From the NCBI GenBank assembly GCA_009840545.1, contig VXNM01000014.1:366216-430215 (forward strand): DNA of 64,000 nt, given 5' to 3'. Below are positions 44,698-52,953 of this stretch, one piece after another. This stretch comes from Gammaproteobacteria bacterium. GTDB taxonomy: Bacteria; Pseudomonadota; Gammaproteobacteria; Pseudomonadales; Azotimanducaceae. A program made the position numbers and the translations under genes. A model generated the notes under the pieces. It saw only the letters and a program-made list of their open reading frames with translations. It was not told where the DNA came from and searched no databases. The first letter of the stretch is position 1, and every line of letters starts with the position of its first letter.

Positions 44698-45167
44698 GCC
44701 TGTACGACATATTTGACGCCTTGGAACGCGGTCCGATTGGGGAAGCTATTCGCAATTCACACTGGTTGTTTCCGGTGATCGAGGCATTTCACCTCATTGG
44801 TCTGGTCGTTCTCGGGGGAGCAGTGCTCGTAGTGGACTTGCGACTACTTGGCCTTGGACTAACACGTCAATCCATTGCTCGCGTTACAAATGCCGCCAAG
44901 CCAGTGCTCTATTGTGGCATTGCGATGATGTTTGGAACAGGTATTCCGTTGGCTCTATCCGAAATGATCAAGCTCTACTACAACCGTTCTTTTTGGGTCA
45001 AAGTCACAGCGTTGGCCGTGGTTCTCATCTTTACGTTTACAGTCAAACATCCACTTATCCGACGCGAGAATACAAACCGGCTTGTACTCTTCCTGATTGG
45101 ATTGATATCTATGACTCTATGGTTTACAGTGGCGGGATCAGGAAGGTGGATAGGCTTTTCTTCATGA
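44694..45167 (+). CDS. DUF6644-like membrane protein (second copy)
   Basis: A 157-residue paralogue of the preceding protein, starting at a TTG that overlaps its stop (TTGA). It has the matching motif SHWLFPVIEAFHLIGLVVLG and hydrophobic segments VLVVDLRLLGLGL, AMMFGTGIPLALSEM, VKVTALAVVLIFTFTV and LVLFLIGLISMTLWFTVAGS. Coupled translation suggests a heteromeric membrane complex. Last gene of the rightward cluster; convergent with an SDR gene 25 nt away. Confidence 0.7.
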   Translation: MSLYDIFDALERGPIGEAIRNSHWLFPVIEAFHLIGLVVLGGAVLVVDLRLLGLGLTRQSIARVTNAAKPVLYCGIAMMFGTGIPLALSEMIKLYYNRSFWVKVTALAVVLIFTFTVKHPLIRRENTNRLVLFLIGLISMTLWFTVAGSGRWIGFSS

Positions 45168-45192
45168 GATCACACTGAACGACGCTGGAAAT

Positions 45193-46131
45193 TTAGCTGG
45201 TAAGACTAAAGAATTCGAAGTCGTATGCCTTCTCCGGTGCTTTTCTTACTCGATCGTCGAGTCGATGAGCATCTTCGCCAACCAGAATCCGCCAACGATT
45301 CTCCTTCACGCCCTCCAGAATAATGCTTGCTGCTTGTGCAGCGCTTGTGGGAGCGTTATCTCGAAATGCGTCGCTTCGCTCAAGAATACGTTCGACAATC
45401 TGTTCATCACTCTCGTTGTGTATCTGCATCCCAGCCTGAATGAGTCGCTCTCGCCAAGCCTTGATGGCTTCACTTGAAAACTCCATCTCGGTTTTTCGAC
45501 CCATGATCAATTGACTATTGATCGCAATCGAGGTGCCGATGTGGCCCGGCATAACAACTGAAACCCCGATGTGAGGTGCATGGATCCGAAAGTCCGTTAG
45601 CAACGCTTCGCTGAATCCTTTCACCGCGAACTTTGCAGCGGAATAAGCTGTATGAGGCACCCCTGGGCCTAAGGAAGCCCAGAAGCCGTTGACACTACTC
45701 GTGTTGACAACGTGACCCTCATCACTTGCTTTGAGCAACGGTAGGAATGCCCTAAGAGTCCAGTAGACACCGTTCCAACAAATGTTGAAGGTGCGTTCCC
45801 AGTTCTCTCGCGAGTCGTTTACGAAACTTCCGCCACCACCGATGCCTGCGTTATTGAATAGTAGATTGATGTGCGATGTGGCGTGTTCCTCTCGGACTTC
45901 GCTTTCAAACCTTTGAATGTCCGCTTCAACCCCTACATCACAATGATGTCCGCTCAATTGAACCTCGGGACATTCTGAACCTACTTCTTCCAAAGTCTGT
46001 TGGAGATTCTTGTCAATGACGTCACACGTCGCGACACTGCAACCTTCTCGAGCAAGTTGACGAACTAACTCACGCCCCATTCCGCTGCCACCACCAGTGA
46101 CTACAGCGATCTTTTCCTTGAAGTTATCCAT
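45193..46131 (-). CDS. Short-chain dehydrogenase/reductase
   Basis: A 312-residue classical SDR: NAD(P) motif VTGGGSGMGRELVRQLAREG (residues about 11-30), NNAGIGGGGSFV, catalytic Ser in VVNTSSVNGFWASLG and YxxxK as HTAYSAAKFAVKGFSE. The C-terminal region is longer than usual and ends RKAPEKAYDFEFFSL. Substrate is unknown; the upstream [2Fe-2S] ferredoxin 10 nt away on the same strand suggests an oxidative pathway for a lipid or steroid-like compound, which is inference. Confidence 0.88.
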   Translation of the reverse strand: MDNFKEKIAVVTGGGSGMGRELVRQLAREGCSVATCDVIDKNLQQTLEEVGSECPEVQLSGHHCDVGVEADIQRFESEVREEHATSHINLLFNNAGIGGGGSFVNDSRENWERTFNICWNGVYWTLRAFLPLLKASDEGHVVNTSSVNGFWASLGPGVPHTAYSAAKFAVKGFSEALLTDFRIHAPHIGVSVVMPGHIGTSIAINSQLIMGRKTEMEFSSEAIKAWRERLIQAGMQIHNESDEQIVERILERSDAFRDNAPTSAAQAASIILEGVKENRWRILVGEDAHRLDDRVRKAPEKAYDFEFFSLTS

Positions 46132-46141
46132 CGGTTCTGCC

Positions 46142-46510
46142 CTATTCTGTTTCGTTCAAAGTGTGGACGCGAATGCCATTAAGTTCTTCACTGAGAAAAA
46201 TCTGGCATGAAAGTCTGCTGGTTGCTCGACGCTCGGGAACATACTCCAAAATGTCACATTCGTCCGGATGCATCGCGCCGCTCTGAGCGAACCATTCCTC
46301 ATCCAAGTAGCAGTGACATGTTGAACAGGTGCAACCACCGCCACATTGCGCGCGAATTCCTTGGACGCCGTTGTCGAGCGCCACATCCATGATGCTCTCT
46401 CCAACCTTGCCGGAGAGGCACTCCAACTGTCCGTTTGGATGGATGAATACAACTCTTACCGTTCTCTTGAGTTGATCTTGAGTTGAGCTTGTTAGACCCG
46501 TCGCTGCCAC
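46142..46510 (-). CDS. [2Fe-2S] ferredoxin, adrenodoxin/putidaredoxin type
   Basis: A 122-residue ferredoxin with a GTG start. Cluster ligands fit C-x5-C-x2-C in RAQCGGGCTCSTCHCYLDEEW (residues about 54-65, written here in 20 residues or fewer as CGGGCTCSTC) and a fourth Cys in SRLSCQIFLSEELNGI. This spacing is that of ferredoxins feeding cytochrome P450 or other monooxygenases. No P450 or ferredoxin reductase is in the window. Likely co-transcribed with the downstream SDR. Confidence 0.9.
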   Translation of the reverse strand: MAATGLTSSTQDQLKRTVRVVFIHPNGQLECLSGKVGESIMDVALDNGVQGIRAQCGGGCTCSTCHCYLDEEWFAQSGAMHPDECDILEYVPERRATSRLSCQIFLSEELNGIRVHTLNETE

Positions 46511-46666
46511 GATTGACTATCGAATCCAATTTGCAGATTCTAGCCGTGCGTTCACATTTCAATTTCCGATCAAACGCATTAGTGTGTAAATTGCCTTTGT
46601 AATCCAGCCGAAAGAACGAGTACCAATCGAGGTAGCTAAAATGTCCGCTCGTATAGGGGGTGCAGC

Positions 46667-47278
46667 TTGACGGTCATTGGATTGACCGGAGGAATTGCCT
46701 CGGGCAAATCGACGGTCGCAAAATATTTTGCAGACCTTGGCCACAAGGTTATCGATGCAGATCAACTGGGCCACCGGGCATACGAGCCTGACTCGGAATG
46801 CTACGAGATGGTGGTCGAGGCCTTCGGCTCGGGGATTGTTGCTCCGGATCGAACTATTGATCGCAGAGAACTCGGTTCAACGGTCTTTGGCAATCCCGAA
46901 GCTCTCAAACAGTTGACGGATATCGTCTGGCCGGAAATAAAGAGACTGGCGAAGCTAGAGATCGATGAATTCGAACGTACTGGCTCAAGTCGTCCGATAG
47001 TGCTTGAAGCAGCCGTGCTGATCGAAGCGGGATGGCAGGACATCGTAGATGAAATCTGGGTTGTGACGGTAGACAAGGAAGTTGCCATAGCCCGAGCGAC
47101 CTCCCGCGACGGAGTAGCAAGAGAAGCTGTAGAGGCGAGAATTTCTGCACAGCTAAGCAATGAAGAACGTTTGAGAGAAGCCGATGTGAATATTCCAAAC
47201 AATTTGTCGGAACAGGACCTCTTTCGATCATTGGACCGTGAAATTCGATTATTAGAACAACGGAGAGAACAAGCTTGA
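46667..47278 (+). CDS. coaE: Dephospho-CoA kinase
   Basis: Last step of coenzyme A synthesis. The 203-residue protein starts at a TTG preceded by AGGGGG and shows the P-loop GLTGGIASGKSTVAKYFADL, then VIDADQLGHRAYEP, VLEAAVLIEAGW and the lid region. Length is typical. The usual pilD-coaE-yacG context is not present; instead a PHP gene overlaps its stop by TTGA. Confidence 0.95.
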   Translation: MTVIGLTGGIASGKSTVAKYFADLGHKVIDADQLGHRAYEPDSECYEMVVEAFGSGIVAPDRTIDRRELGSTVFGNPEALKQLTDIVWPEIKRLAKLEIDEFERTGSSRPIVLEAAVLIEAGWQDIVDEIWVVTVDKEVAIARATSRDGVAREAVEARISAQLSNEERLREADVNIPNNLSEQDLFRSLDREIRLLEQRREQA

Positions 47279-47904
47279 TTCTGGATCTTCATGCCCACTC
47301 GATAAAGTCCGACGATGGTCGTGCGAAGGTGGACAACTACTGTAAATGGATTCGTGCTCGAGACATCCCAATCGATGGTTTTGTTCTAACCGAACATCGC
47401 CAATTCGATTTCGAATCGGACTATTCGCCTTTAGCCCAAGAGTATTCCCTCACAATCTTAAAAGGTAGTGAGGTCGAAACTGAGTATGGTCATGTACTCG
47501 TATTCGGCGTCACAAAAGGCCTTGTGGACGAGTTTGACTTTTCAAGTATTAACGTGCCTCTGTCTAAAGTCATTGAATCATGCGCGCGCCACGGCGCTGT
47601 TCCTGTTCCTTGCCATCCAGGCAGACCACGAGTGGGAATGAGTGCTCACCTGGCTGAATTCGGCATCCCAAAAGGAGTCCGAATCGTAGAGATCTACAAC
47701 GGTGGAAGCCGGGGACAGGAAGATCAGGTTGCGCAAGACATGGCTCGCGATCAAGGCTACCTAGGAATTGGCGGAAGCGATGCCCACATCGTCAGTCACA
47801 TCGGGCGATGTGCGACTCGGTTTGACGCACAAATCCATAACGAAATAGATCTGGTTCAGGCTTTGGAGTCCGAAGAGTTTGAACCCTTGACATTTCGTTC
47901 TTAG
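47275..47904 (+). CDS. PHP-domain metal-dependent phosphoesterase
   Basis: A 209-residue PHP protein with a TTG start coupled to coaE. Metal-binding motifs: LDLHAHSIKSDDGR at the start, FVLTEHRQFDF, a Glu in KGSEVETEYGHVLVFG, HPGRPRVG, and GIGGSDAHIVSHIG near the end. PHP enzymes hydrolyse phosphoesters (for example oligonucleotides, nucleotides or histidinol phosphate); which one is unclear. About 300 bases of its 3' half are present again, decayed, at 48887-49150. Confidence 0.87.
   Translation: MILDLHAHSIKSDDGRAKVDNYCKWIRARDIPIDGFVLTEHRQFDFESDYSPLAQEYSLTILKGSEVETEYGHVLVFGVTKGLVDEFDFSSINVPLSKVIESCARHGAVPVPCHPGRPRVGMSAHLAEFGIPKGVRIVEIYNGGSRGQEDQVAQDMARDQGYLGIGGSDAHIVSHIGRCATRFDAQIHNEIDLVQALESEEFEPLTFRS
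47603..47901 (+). repeat. Direct repeat, intact copy (3' half of PHP gene)
   Basis: This part of the PHP gene is similar to the decayed sequence at 48887-49150. Shared exact blocks include GCGATCAAGGCTACCT and CCACATCGTCAGT. The second copy lacks about 25-30 bases near the GRPRVGMSA codons and has further small indels. Confidence 0.8.
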
Positions 47905-47960
47905 CGTTAGGGATACTCACAACTCGTACGAACTTCGCCACATATTAGTCCTTCGGTTTC

Positions 47961-48278
47961 TTACGATTTTTCTTTACGTTCGGAATGCCATTCGACACCG
48001 TGCTGTCGGCTATTCTCCAGTAACGATGGGTTTTGAAAAGATTCGTGCAGTTCGATGTCCACTGTCTGTGCCATCGGGAGTTGGTCAATTTGCACCGCGA
48101 GTCGAGCATGGTCGGTCCGCGTAAGCTGATCCCCAAGGAGCGCGATATTCACGTCGGAATGCACTGTGTTCGTTCCCATCGCTCTAGATCCACAGAAGAC
48201 CACGCGTTCCACCCCGTCATTAGCCGCGAGCGTAGAGACGATCGCCTTCCGATGTACTTCCTTGAGAATGCTGCTCAT
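47961..48278 (-). CDS. MNT-type nucleotidyltransferase (HEPN/MNT antitoxin-like), altered active site
   Basis: A 105-residue minimal nucleotidyltransferase. The family signature GSRAxGxxxxxSDxDL appears as GSRAMGTNTVHSDVNIALLG, with Asn in place of the second catalytic Asp, so AMPylating activity may be lost. A further acidic residue occurs in TVDIELHES. Its ATG overlaps the stop of the upstream HEPN gene (ATGA), the normal order of HEPN/MNT toxin-antitoxin pairs. The partner gene is interrupted by an in-frame stop. Confidence 0.8.
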   Translation of the reverse strand: MSSILKEVHRKAIVSTLAANDGVERVVFCGSRAMGTNTVHSDVNIALLGDQLTRTDHARLAVQIDQLPMAQTVDIELHESFQNPSLLENSRQHGVEWHSERKEKS

Positions 48279-48709
48279 ATTTCACGCTTTGCGTCTAACT
48301 GTTGGTAGACCTTCAGGAGAACGGGGGAGTAAGTACCCCTAACTAAGTCTTCGGCTTGCAAAGCCGCTTCTTTGTTGTAGGTATGGTTCAACAAGTTGCG
48401 CTTTTCTAATACATCAAGCATTACTTCACAGTCGCTCTCGCCGATATAGTCAACATCGAAGCTCGTTCTAAATGCAGATCTAGGAGACTATGCGTCGTGT
48501 CCTTCAAACCAAAGCAGGCCCCTGAGGACTTTCCATGACAACTCAAGACAGATCTCGAAATTCTTGATTAATCCTGCCCGTTCCAAGACATTTAGTGGAC
48601 TGTGCTCACAAGCTTCTCTCAAGGGTACGAGAGCCCGACCACGACTGTCTAGCCGTTTCTGCCAACGAATCTCGACGAAATTACTCAAGACTTGTAGATT
48701 CAGCAACAA
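48275..48709 (-). pseudogene. HEPN-domain (HI0074-like) gene interrupted by an in-frame TAG
   Basis: Reading from ATG 48709, 73 codons are open (LSNFVEIRWQKRLDSRG, NFEICLELSWKVLRGLLWFE) to TAG at 48488-48490; the same frame then continues for about 70 codons (SPRSAFRTSFDVDYIGESDC, MLDVLEKRNLLNHTYNKEAA) to the TGA at 48275-48277. Together they form a normal-length HI0074-type HEPN protein. The RxxxxH active-site motif (RNLLNH) lies after the TAG, so the truncated product would be inactive. It overlaps the MNT gene. Confidence 0.75.
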
Positions 48710-48886
48710 GGAACTCTTGGATTATCAGCCATGGTCTCGTCTCTGCACTGTTATTTTCAAACTTTTTTCACAGTTTGAATGAAACGAAATGGTCATTTAC
48801 GTGGCGGAGTTCAGAAAGGGTAAGTGCTGAGAGAAGGATTCGCTTTTAGGGAAACAATGGTTTGCTCAACTCTGCAAGAAATCCAA

Positions 48887-49150
48887 TTCTGGCATTTCCA
48901 GCAGGAACTCACCTAGTTGAATTCAACATTCCCAAGGAGTTCGAATCGTGAAGATTCACAACGGCTAAAGTCGAGGTCAGGAGGAATTGGTTGCACAAGT
49001 CATGGCTAGCGATCAAGGCTACCTTGGCATTGGCTGATTCGATGTCCACATCGTCAGTCTGTGCTACACGTTTCGATTCGCGAATCTACAACGAAGAAGA
49101 CCGGTTCAAGCTTCAAAATCTGAAGGCTCTGAATCTCTAACATTTCGTTT
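48887..49150 (+). pseudogene. Decayed second copy of the PHP gene 3' end
   Basis: Similar over about 260 bases to 47603-47901. Translating in register with the intact PHP gene gives RIVKIHNG-stop-SRGQEELVAQVMASDQGYL and on to GIG-stop-FDVHIVS. Stops are TAA at 48966-48968 and TGA at 49035-49037, and there is a one-base deletion just before CGAATC plus larger gaps. It ends with CATTTCGTTT, matching the last codons of the intact gene. It cannot encode a functional protein. Confidence 0.8.
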
Positions 49151-49156
49151 CCAACA

Positions 49157-49177
49157 ACGGAGAGCACCGATCTCCGT
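49157..49177. repeat. 7 bp perfect hairpin
   Basis: ACGGAGA at 49157-49163 and TCTCCGT at 49171-49177 enclose GCACCGA. It lies just after the PHP remnant and before the convergent methyltransferase gene end. It may be a terminator for either side, though no T tract follows. Confidence 0.4.
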
Positions 49178-49268
49178 ATCAAGCTCTCACTCAAGAAAGA
49201 TAGAGATCAAGAGTGATCGAGTCTAGACTTGGAATTCGCAGTGTTGCCCTAATTTGAAGCTCGCCAAG

Positions 49269-50105
49269 CTAACGCTTTCGGACTACATAGAGAATGTTGT
49301 CTCCGAGATCGATAGCACCGGGCAGCTTCGACCATGCGAGTTCTCTTTCAACTACGAGATTCCAAAGGTCTTGGTCGGCCTTGACAGCGTTTAGCTCTTC
49401 TTCTCCGGCCATACCCAACAGTCCTGCAGCGCGTTTTTCGACAATTTCAACTGAGTCCAGGTCTAGCAGCGCATCGGCGTCGATGCTCGTCATCATGTGA
49501 CAAAAGTGCTCAGTATCTGGACTGTGCTCCTGGTCTTGAAGACCCGTTTCAAGCAACCATCGTGTGTTTGCCATTCCACGATTTCGTTTGAGTGCTGGTA
49601 GAAAGCGCATTAGACGAACTACAGAATTGATAAGCGACATGACACCTAGAATTACGACTCCTCCGGACTTCAAGGTACGTAGCATCTGTTGAATTCCTAC
49701 GGATTCCTTTTCCATTAGATAATTCAAAGGGCCACCTACACAAACAATTGCATCGAATGAAACCGGATGGAGTGAGCTTAAGTCCGCTAGGTCAAGTTCT
49801 CTATATTCGCCTACACAATTGAGCACACCGAGGTCACCCATGTTTGCTCGATTCGCATCGAGTTGTGCTTTGGAGATATCTCCTACGACCAATCGATTAC
49901 ACATGTGGACGAGTTCTTTAGTGAAGATGCCCGCACCTGCGCCAATTTCCAACACACTCATACTCTCTTTGATGTAGGTACGCAAGACGTCCATGTGCAC
50001 GAGAAAACTCAACTCACCATGGCGTGTACGAGTTAATCGGGTCCATTCATCGTCAACTAGATTGTCATAGTGGGTTCGTGGAAATTTTGGGTCGTATGTG
50101 GCCAT
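49269..50105 (-). CDS. Class I SAM-dependent methyltransferase
   Basis: I chose the ATG at 50105 (MATYDPKFPRTHYDNLVDDE, 278 residues); the frame is open 21 codons further up. SAM motif I is VLEIGAGAGIFTKELVHM near residue 55, followed by VVGDISKAQLDANRA and DAIVCVGGPLNYLMEKE. The C-terminal part has a helical cap and ends GDNILYVVRKR. The substrate is unknown; the general form resembles small-molecule methyltransferases of the UbiE/Coq5-like superfamily. Confidence 0.85.
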   Translation of the reverse strand: MATYDPKFPRTHYDNLVDDEWTRLTRTRHGELSFLVHMDVLRTYIKESMSVLEIGAGAGIFTKELVHMCNRLVVGDISKAQLDANRANMGDLGVLNCVGEYRELDLADLSSLHPVSFDAIVCVGGPLNYLMEKESVGIQQMLRTLKSGGVVILGVMSLINSVVRLMRFLPALKRNRGMANTRWLLETGLQDQEHSPDTEHFCHMMTSIDADALLDLDSVEIVEKRAAGLLGMAGEEELNAVKADQDLWNLVVERELAWSKLPGAIDLGDNILYVVRKR

Positions 50106-50561
50106 TCTGGGTGCTCCGATAGTTTTTTCAAAGAGTCCGTACCCAGTTTTGAGCACTACTACTGGCAATCAAATCCTTAGATATTTTGACGACCGAGAAA
50201 GTTTCCTAACAAGTCAGAGGTGAGTCCGACTTGGCCCGAAAGGAATAACGGGTTGATACAAGAGAAAGCTAGGCTAGTTTCGTCGGGCTTTGTACAACCA
50301 CACCCTCTTGTCGGACACTTGTTCTTAAGCTCTCATCAACGAGTCGTCACCTAATAAGATAATCTCTGAACGACAAGTCGGAATCCCCAAGACCCGCTGA
50401 CGATGCAGCCAGGATTTCCTATAGCCGAGTTGGCTTAAGTCGTCACAATGGCCGCAGTGTCTCAACTCTTCCATCAGTACGAGTAACAACCGTCACGGAA
50501 TGAGGTTCTTGAGGTCGCCGTCAATTGCCATGGATGGCGTGGAAACTATCCGTTTACTGAG
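50106..50561. other. Intergenic region without recognised gene
   Basis: About 456 bases between the methyltransferase start and the CopA stop. I found no protein-like frame, tRNA or strong hairpin. It should include the promoter of the methyltransferase. Confidence 0.5.
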
Positions 50562-52952
50562 CTACTTGCGTCTCCAACGGTTCAATAGGAGCGAATTTAG
50601 TACCACGCTGACACTGGAAAAAGCCATCGCCGCGCCTGCAATTGCCGGATTGAGATAGCCGAGACACGCCAAAGGAATCATTGTCACGTTGTAGATGAAT
50701 GCCCAGAAAAGGTTTTGATGGATCTTGTTGAATGTTCGTCGACTGACATCCAATGTAGCGGACACCAGAGAGGGGTCCGGGTGATCTAGCGTAACCTGAG
50801 CGACTTCCATTGCCACTTCAGTTCCAGTGCTCATTGCAATGCTCAAGTCTGCTTCCGCTAGTGCAGGAGCGTCATTGATACCATCGCCAACCATGGCAAT
50901 GCGAGAACCCGGTTGCTTCATGTTCTTCACGTGGTCTACCTTTGAATCGGGAGTACACTCGGCCCAATAGGAATCTACTCCAAGATAACTCGCTAAAGGC
51001 TCAGTTGCCTTGTTCGAATCGCCGGAGAGGATGTGTACTTCGACTCCCAAACTCTTGAGTCTCGTTACCGCTTCGCCTGACTGAGGCCGGAGTCGATCTT
51101 CGAAAGACGCAACACCCACAAGTTCCCCATCGTTCGCGAGCCAAACGAAGTTTTCTGACTCCTTATCTTGAGACTTTAGGGAAATCTCAAACTTGTGCAT
51201 CATGCTCTTGTTGCCAGCTAAGAATGTAGCTCCGTCCACTACTCCCTCGACACCTTCTCCAACATGAGCACGAAACTCGGTCAATAAACCCAGTTCGACG
51301 TCTCTATTCTCAGCGAGATCAAGAAACGCACCGGCGATGGGATGCTCGCTTCCAGTCTGCACTGTAGCTACTCGCCGCAACAGTTGATCACTGTCCTGAA
51401 TATGAGGGTTTTCGACAACTTCAATGCTCGTGATTTGCGGCTTCCCTTCCGTAAGAGTTCCCGTTTTGTCGAACACGACATGATTTATTCGATAGCCGGT
51501 TTCCAAGGCTTCGATGTCGCGAAAAAGTATCCCCGCCCGAGCCGCAACACCAGTACCAACCATAACTGCAGTCGGAGTAGCGAGTCCTAGTGCACATGGA
51601 CATGCGATCACAAGAACAGAGACTGCATTTATCAATGCGATTTCAAAGCCTGAACCCAAGATCAACCAAACACCGAAAGTAAGGATTGCAATGGCAACAA
51701 CAATGGGAACGAATATCCCGCAGACTTTGTCCACGGCTCTTTGAATACTCGCCTTGCCAAGTTGAGCCTGCTCTACAAGACGCGCAATCTTGTTGAGTGT
51801 CGAGTCTTCGCCTCGGCTCGTTACTTCAATGTCAAGCATGCCGTCCAAATTCGTGGTGCCTTCCAGCACGCGGGACCCCTTTTTCAACACAACCGGCTGG
51901 CTTTCACCAGTGACTAGGGACTCGTCGATGCTTGCGGTTCCACTTTGGATGCGTCCATCCGCCGGTATGTGATCACCAGGAAGGCATCTCACAATGTCTC
52001 CAACACCTACCTGATTGATCGATCGCTCGGCAAAGTCTCCCGAGTTTAGAAGTACACGGGCCGTCCTTGGACGTAATGAGTTCATGATTTCGAGCCACTC
52101 GGAGGTGCGCTTCTTCGCTCTCGCTTCGAAGTACTTTCCCCACATGACCAATGAAATGATTACCGCACTCGCTTCGAAGTAGAGCTCTCCTTCAGCTAAC
52201 TCGCCGAGTGAAATCATCAAATACCAACTGTAGAGATACGCAGCTGTCGTACCCAACGCTACGAGTACTTCCATGTTGGTTCCGCCAGAGCGCAATGCAT
52301 TGAAAGCAGCTTTGTAGAACCGCCACCCGAACCAGAGCTGAACCGGTGTTGCCAACACGACCTCGACTGAGGGCATCAGATGAATGCGTTCCCATCCCAA
52401 GAATTGAGCAATCATTTGCAGTACTAGGGGCAAGGTAAGCAGTGATGCATAAGTCGCGTCCCGACGAGCCTCGGCAAATTTCTTGTTCCATTCAAATTCG
52501 GGAGTTTCGTCTGAGTCGTCTTCCTTCAACTCGTACCCAACAATTGCTGCGCTGGCGATCAAGATGGATGCATTCGTCACGCGATCAACGATCGACACGT
52601 CGATCTGATCTCGGCTTTGATCCACTGAGACTTCGAGGACCCCGGGGACACTCAGAAGATTGGAGCGAATTTGATCAGACCAATCATTCGATGCGATTGC
52701 AGTAACCTTGAATTTCACAAGGTCTGTCCGTACTTCGAAACCCGTGTCTCGAACCACGCCGAATACGTCCTCGAAAGAAATAGCTTGAGGATCAATGTGA
52801 ACGGAGGCGCGCTCCAACGGTAGATTTACTGAAGCATCTTCAATACCAGGAGTTGTCGTTAAAGCACGTTCAAGTCGTGCAACGCAACCGCTGCACGTCA
52901 TGCCGTCGACGCCAAGCTCTAGACGGTCAGCGGCTATTGCAGCTGTAGTCAC
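50562..52952 (-). CDS. copA: Copper-exporting P1B-1 ATPase
   Basis: A 796-residue heavy-metal ATPase. N-terminal HMA domain with DGMTCSGCVARLERAL (CxxC), followed by a second HMA-like domain (residues about 75-145) that lacks the cysteines. Catalytic features: SLVTGESQPV, the membrane CPC in VIACPCALGLATPTAV, DKTGTLTEGKP, SEHPIAGAFL, and GDGINDAPALAEADLSIAM. The final membrane helices have YN (FIYNVTMIPLA) and MxxSS (AMAFSSVSVV), the Cu(I) pattern. Starts at a GTG one base after the stop of the cytochrome oxidase subunit III gene. Supplies periplasmic copper or detoxifies it. Confidence 0.95.
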   Translation of the reverse strand: MTTAAIAADRLELGVDGMTCSGCVARLERALTTTPGIEDASVNLPLERASVHIDPQAISFEDVFGVVRDTGFEVRTDLVKFKVTAIASNDWSDQIRSNLLSVPGVLEVSVDQSRDQIDVSIVDRVTNASILIASAAIVGYELKEDDSDETPEFEWNKKFAEARRDATYASLLTLPLVLQMIAQFLGWERIHLMPSVEVVLATPVQLWFGWRFYKAAFNALRSGGTNMEVLVALGTTAAYLYSWYLMISLGELAEGELYFEASAVIISLVMWGKYFEARAKKRTSEWLEIMNSLRPRTARVLLNSGDFAERSINQVGVGDIVRCLPGDHIPADGRIQSGTASIDESLVTGESQPVVLKKGSRVLEGTTNLDGMLDIEVTSRGEDSTLNKIARLVEQAQLGKASIQRAVDKVCGIFVPIVVAIAILTFGVWLILGSGFEIALINAVSVLVIACPCALGLATPTAVMVGTGVAARAGILFRDIEALETGYRINHVVFDKTGTLTEGKPQITSIEVVENPHIQDSDQLLRRVATVQTGSEHPIAGAFLDLAENRDVELGLLTEFRAHVGEGVEGVVDGATFLAGNKSMMHKFEISLKSQDKESENFVWLANDGELVGVASFEDRLRPQSGEAVTRLKSLGVEVHILSGDSNKATEPLASYLGVDSYWAECTPDSKVDHVKNMKQPGSRIAMVGDGINDAPALAEADLSIAMSTGTEVAMEVAQVTLDHPDPSLVSATLDVSRRTFNKIHQNLFWAFIYNVTMIPLACLGYLNPAIAGAAMAFSSVSVVLNSLLLNRWRRK

Positions 52953-52953
52953 T

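Noticed and set aside
48488..48490. TAG in the HEPN frame as pyrrolysine or programmed readthrough
   Set aside because: No pylT-like tRNA or pyl genes are seen and the MNT partner also shows active-site loss, so pseudogenisation explains it better.
49035..49037. TGA in the PHP remnant as a Sec codon
   Set aside because: The same segment also has a TAA, frameshifts and deletions, and the intact copy has an ordinary codon (GGA) there.
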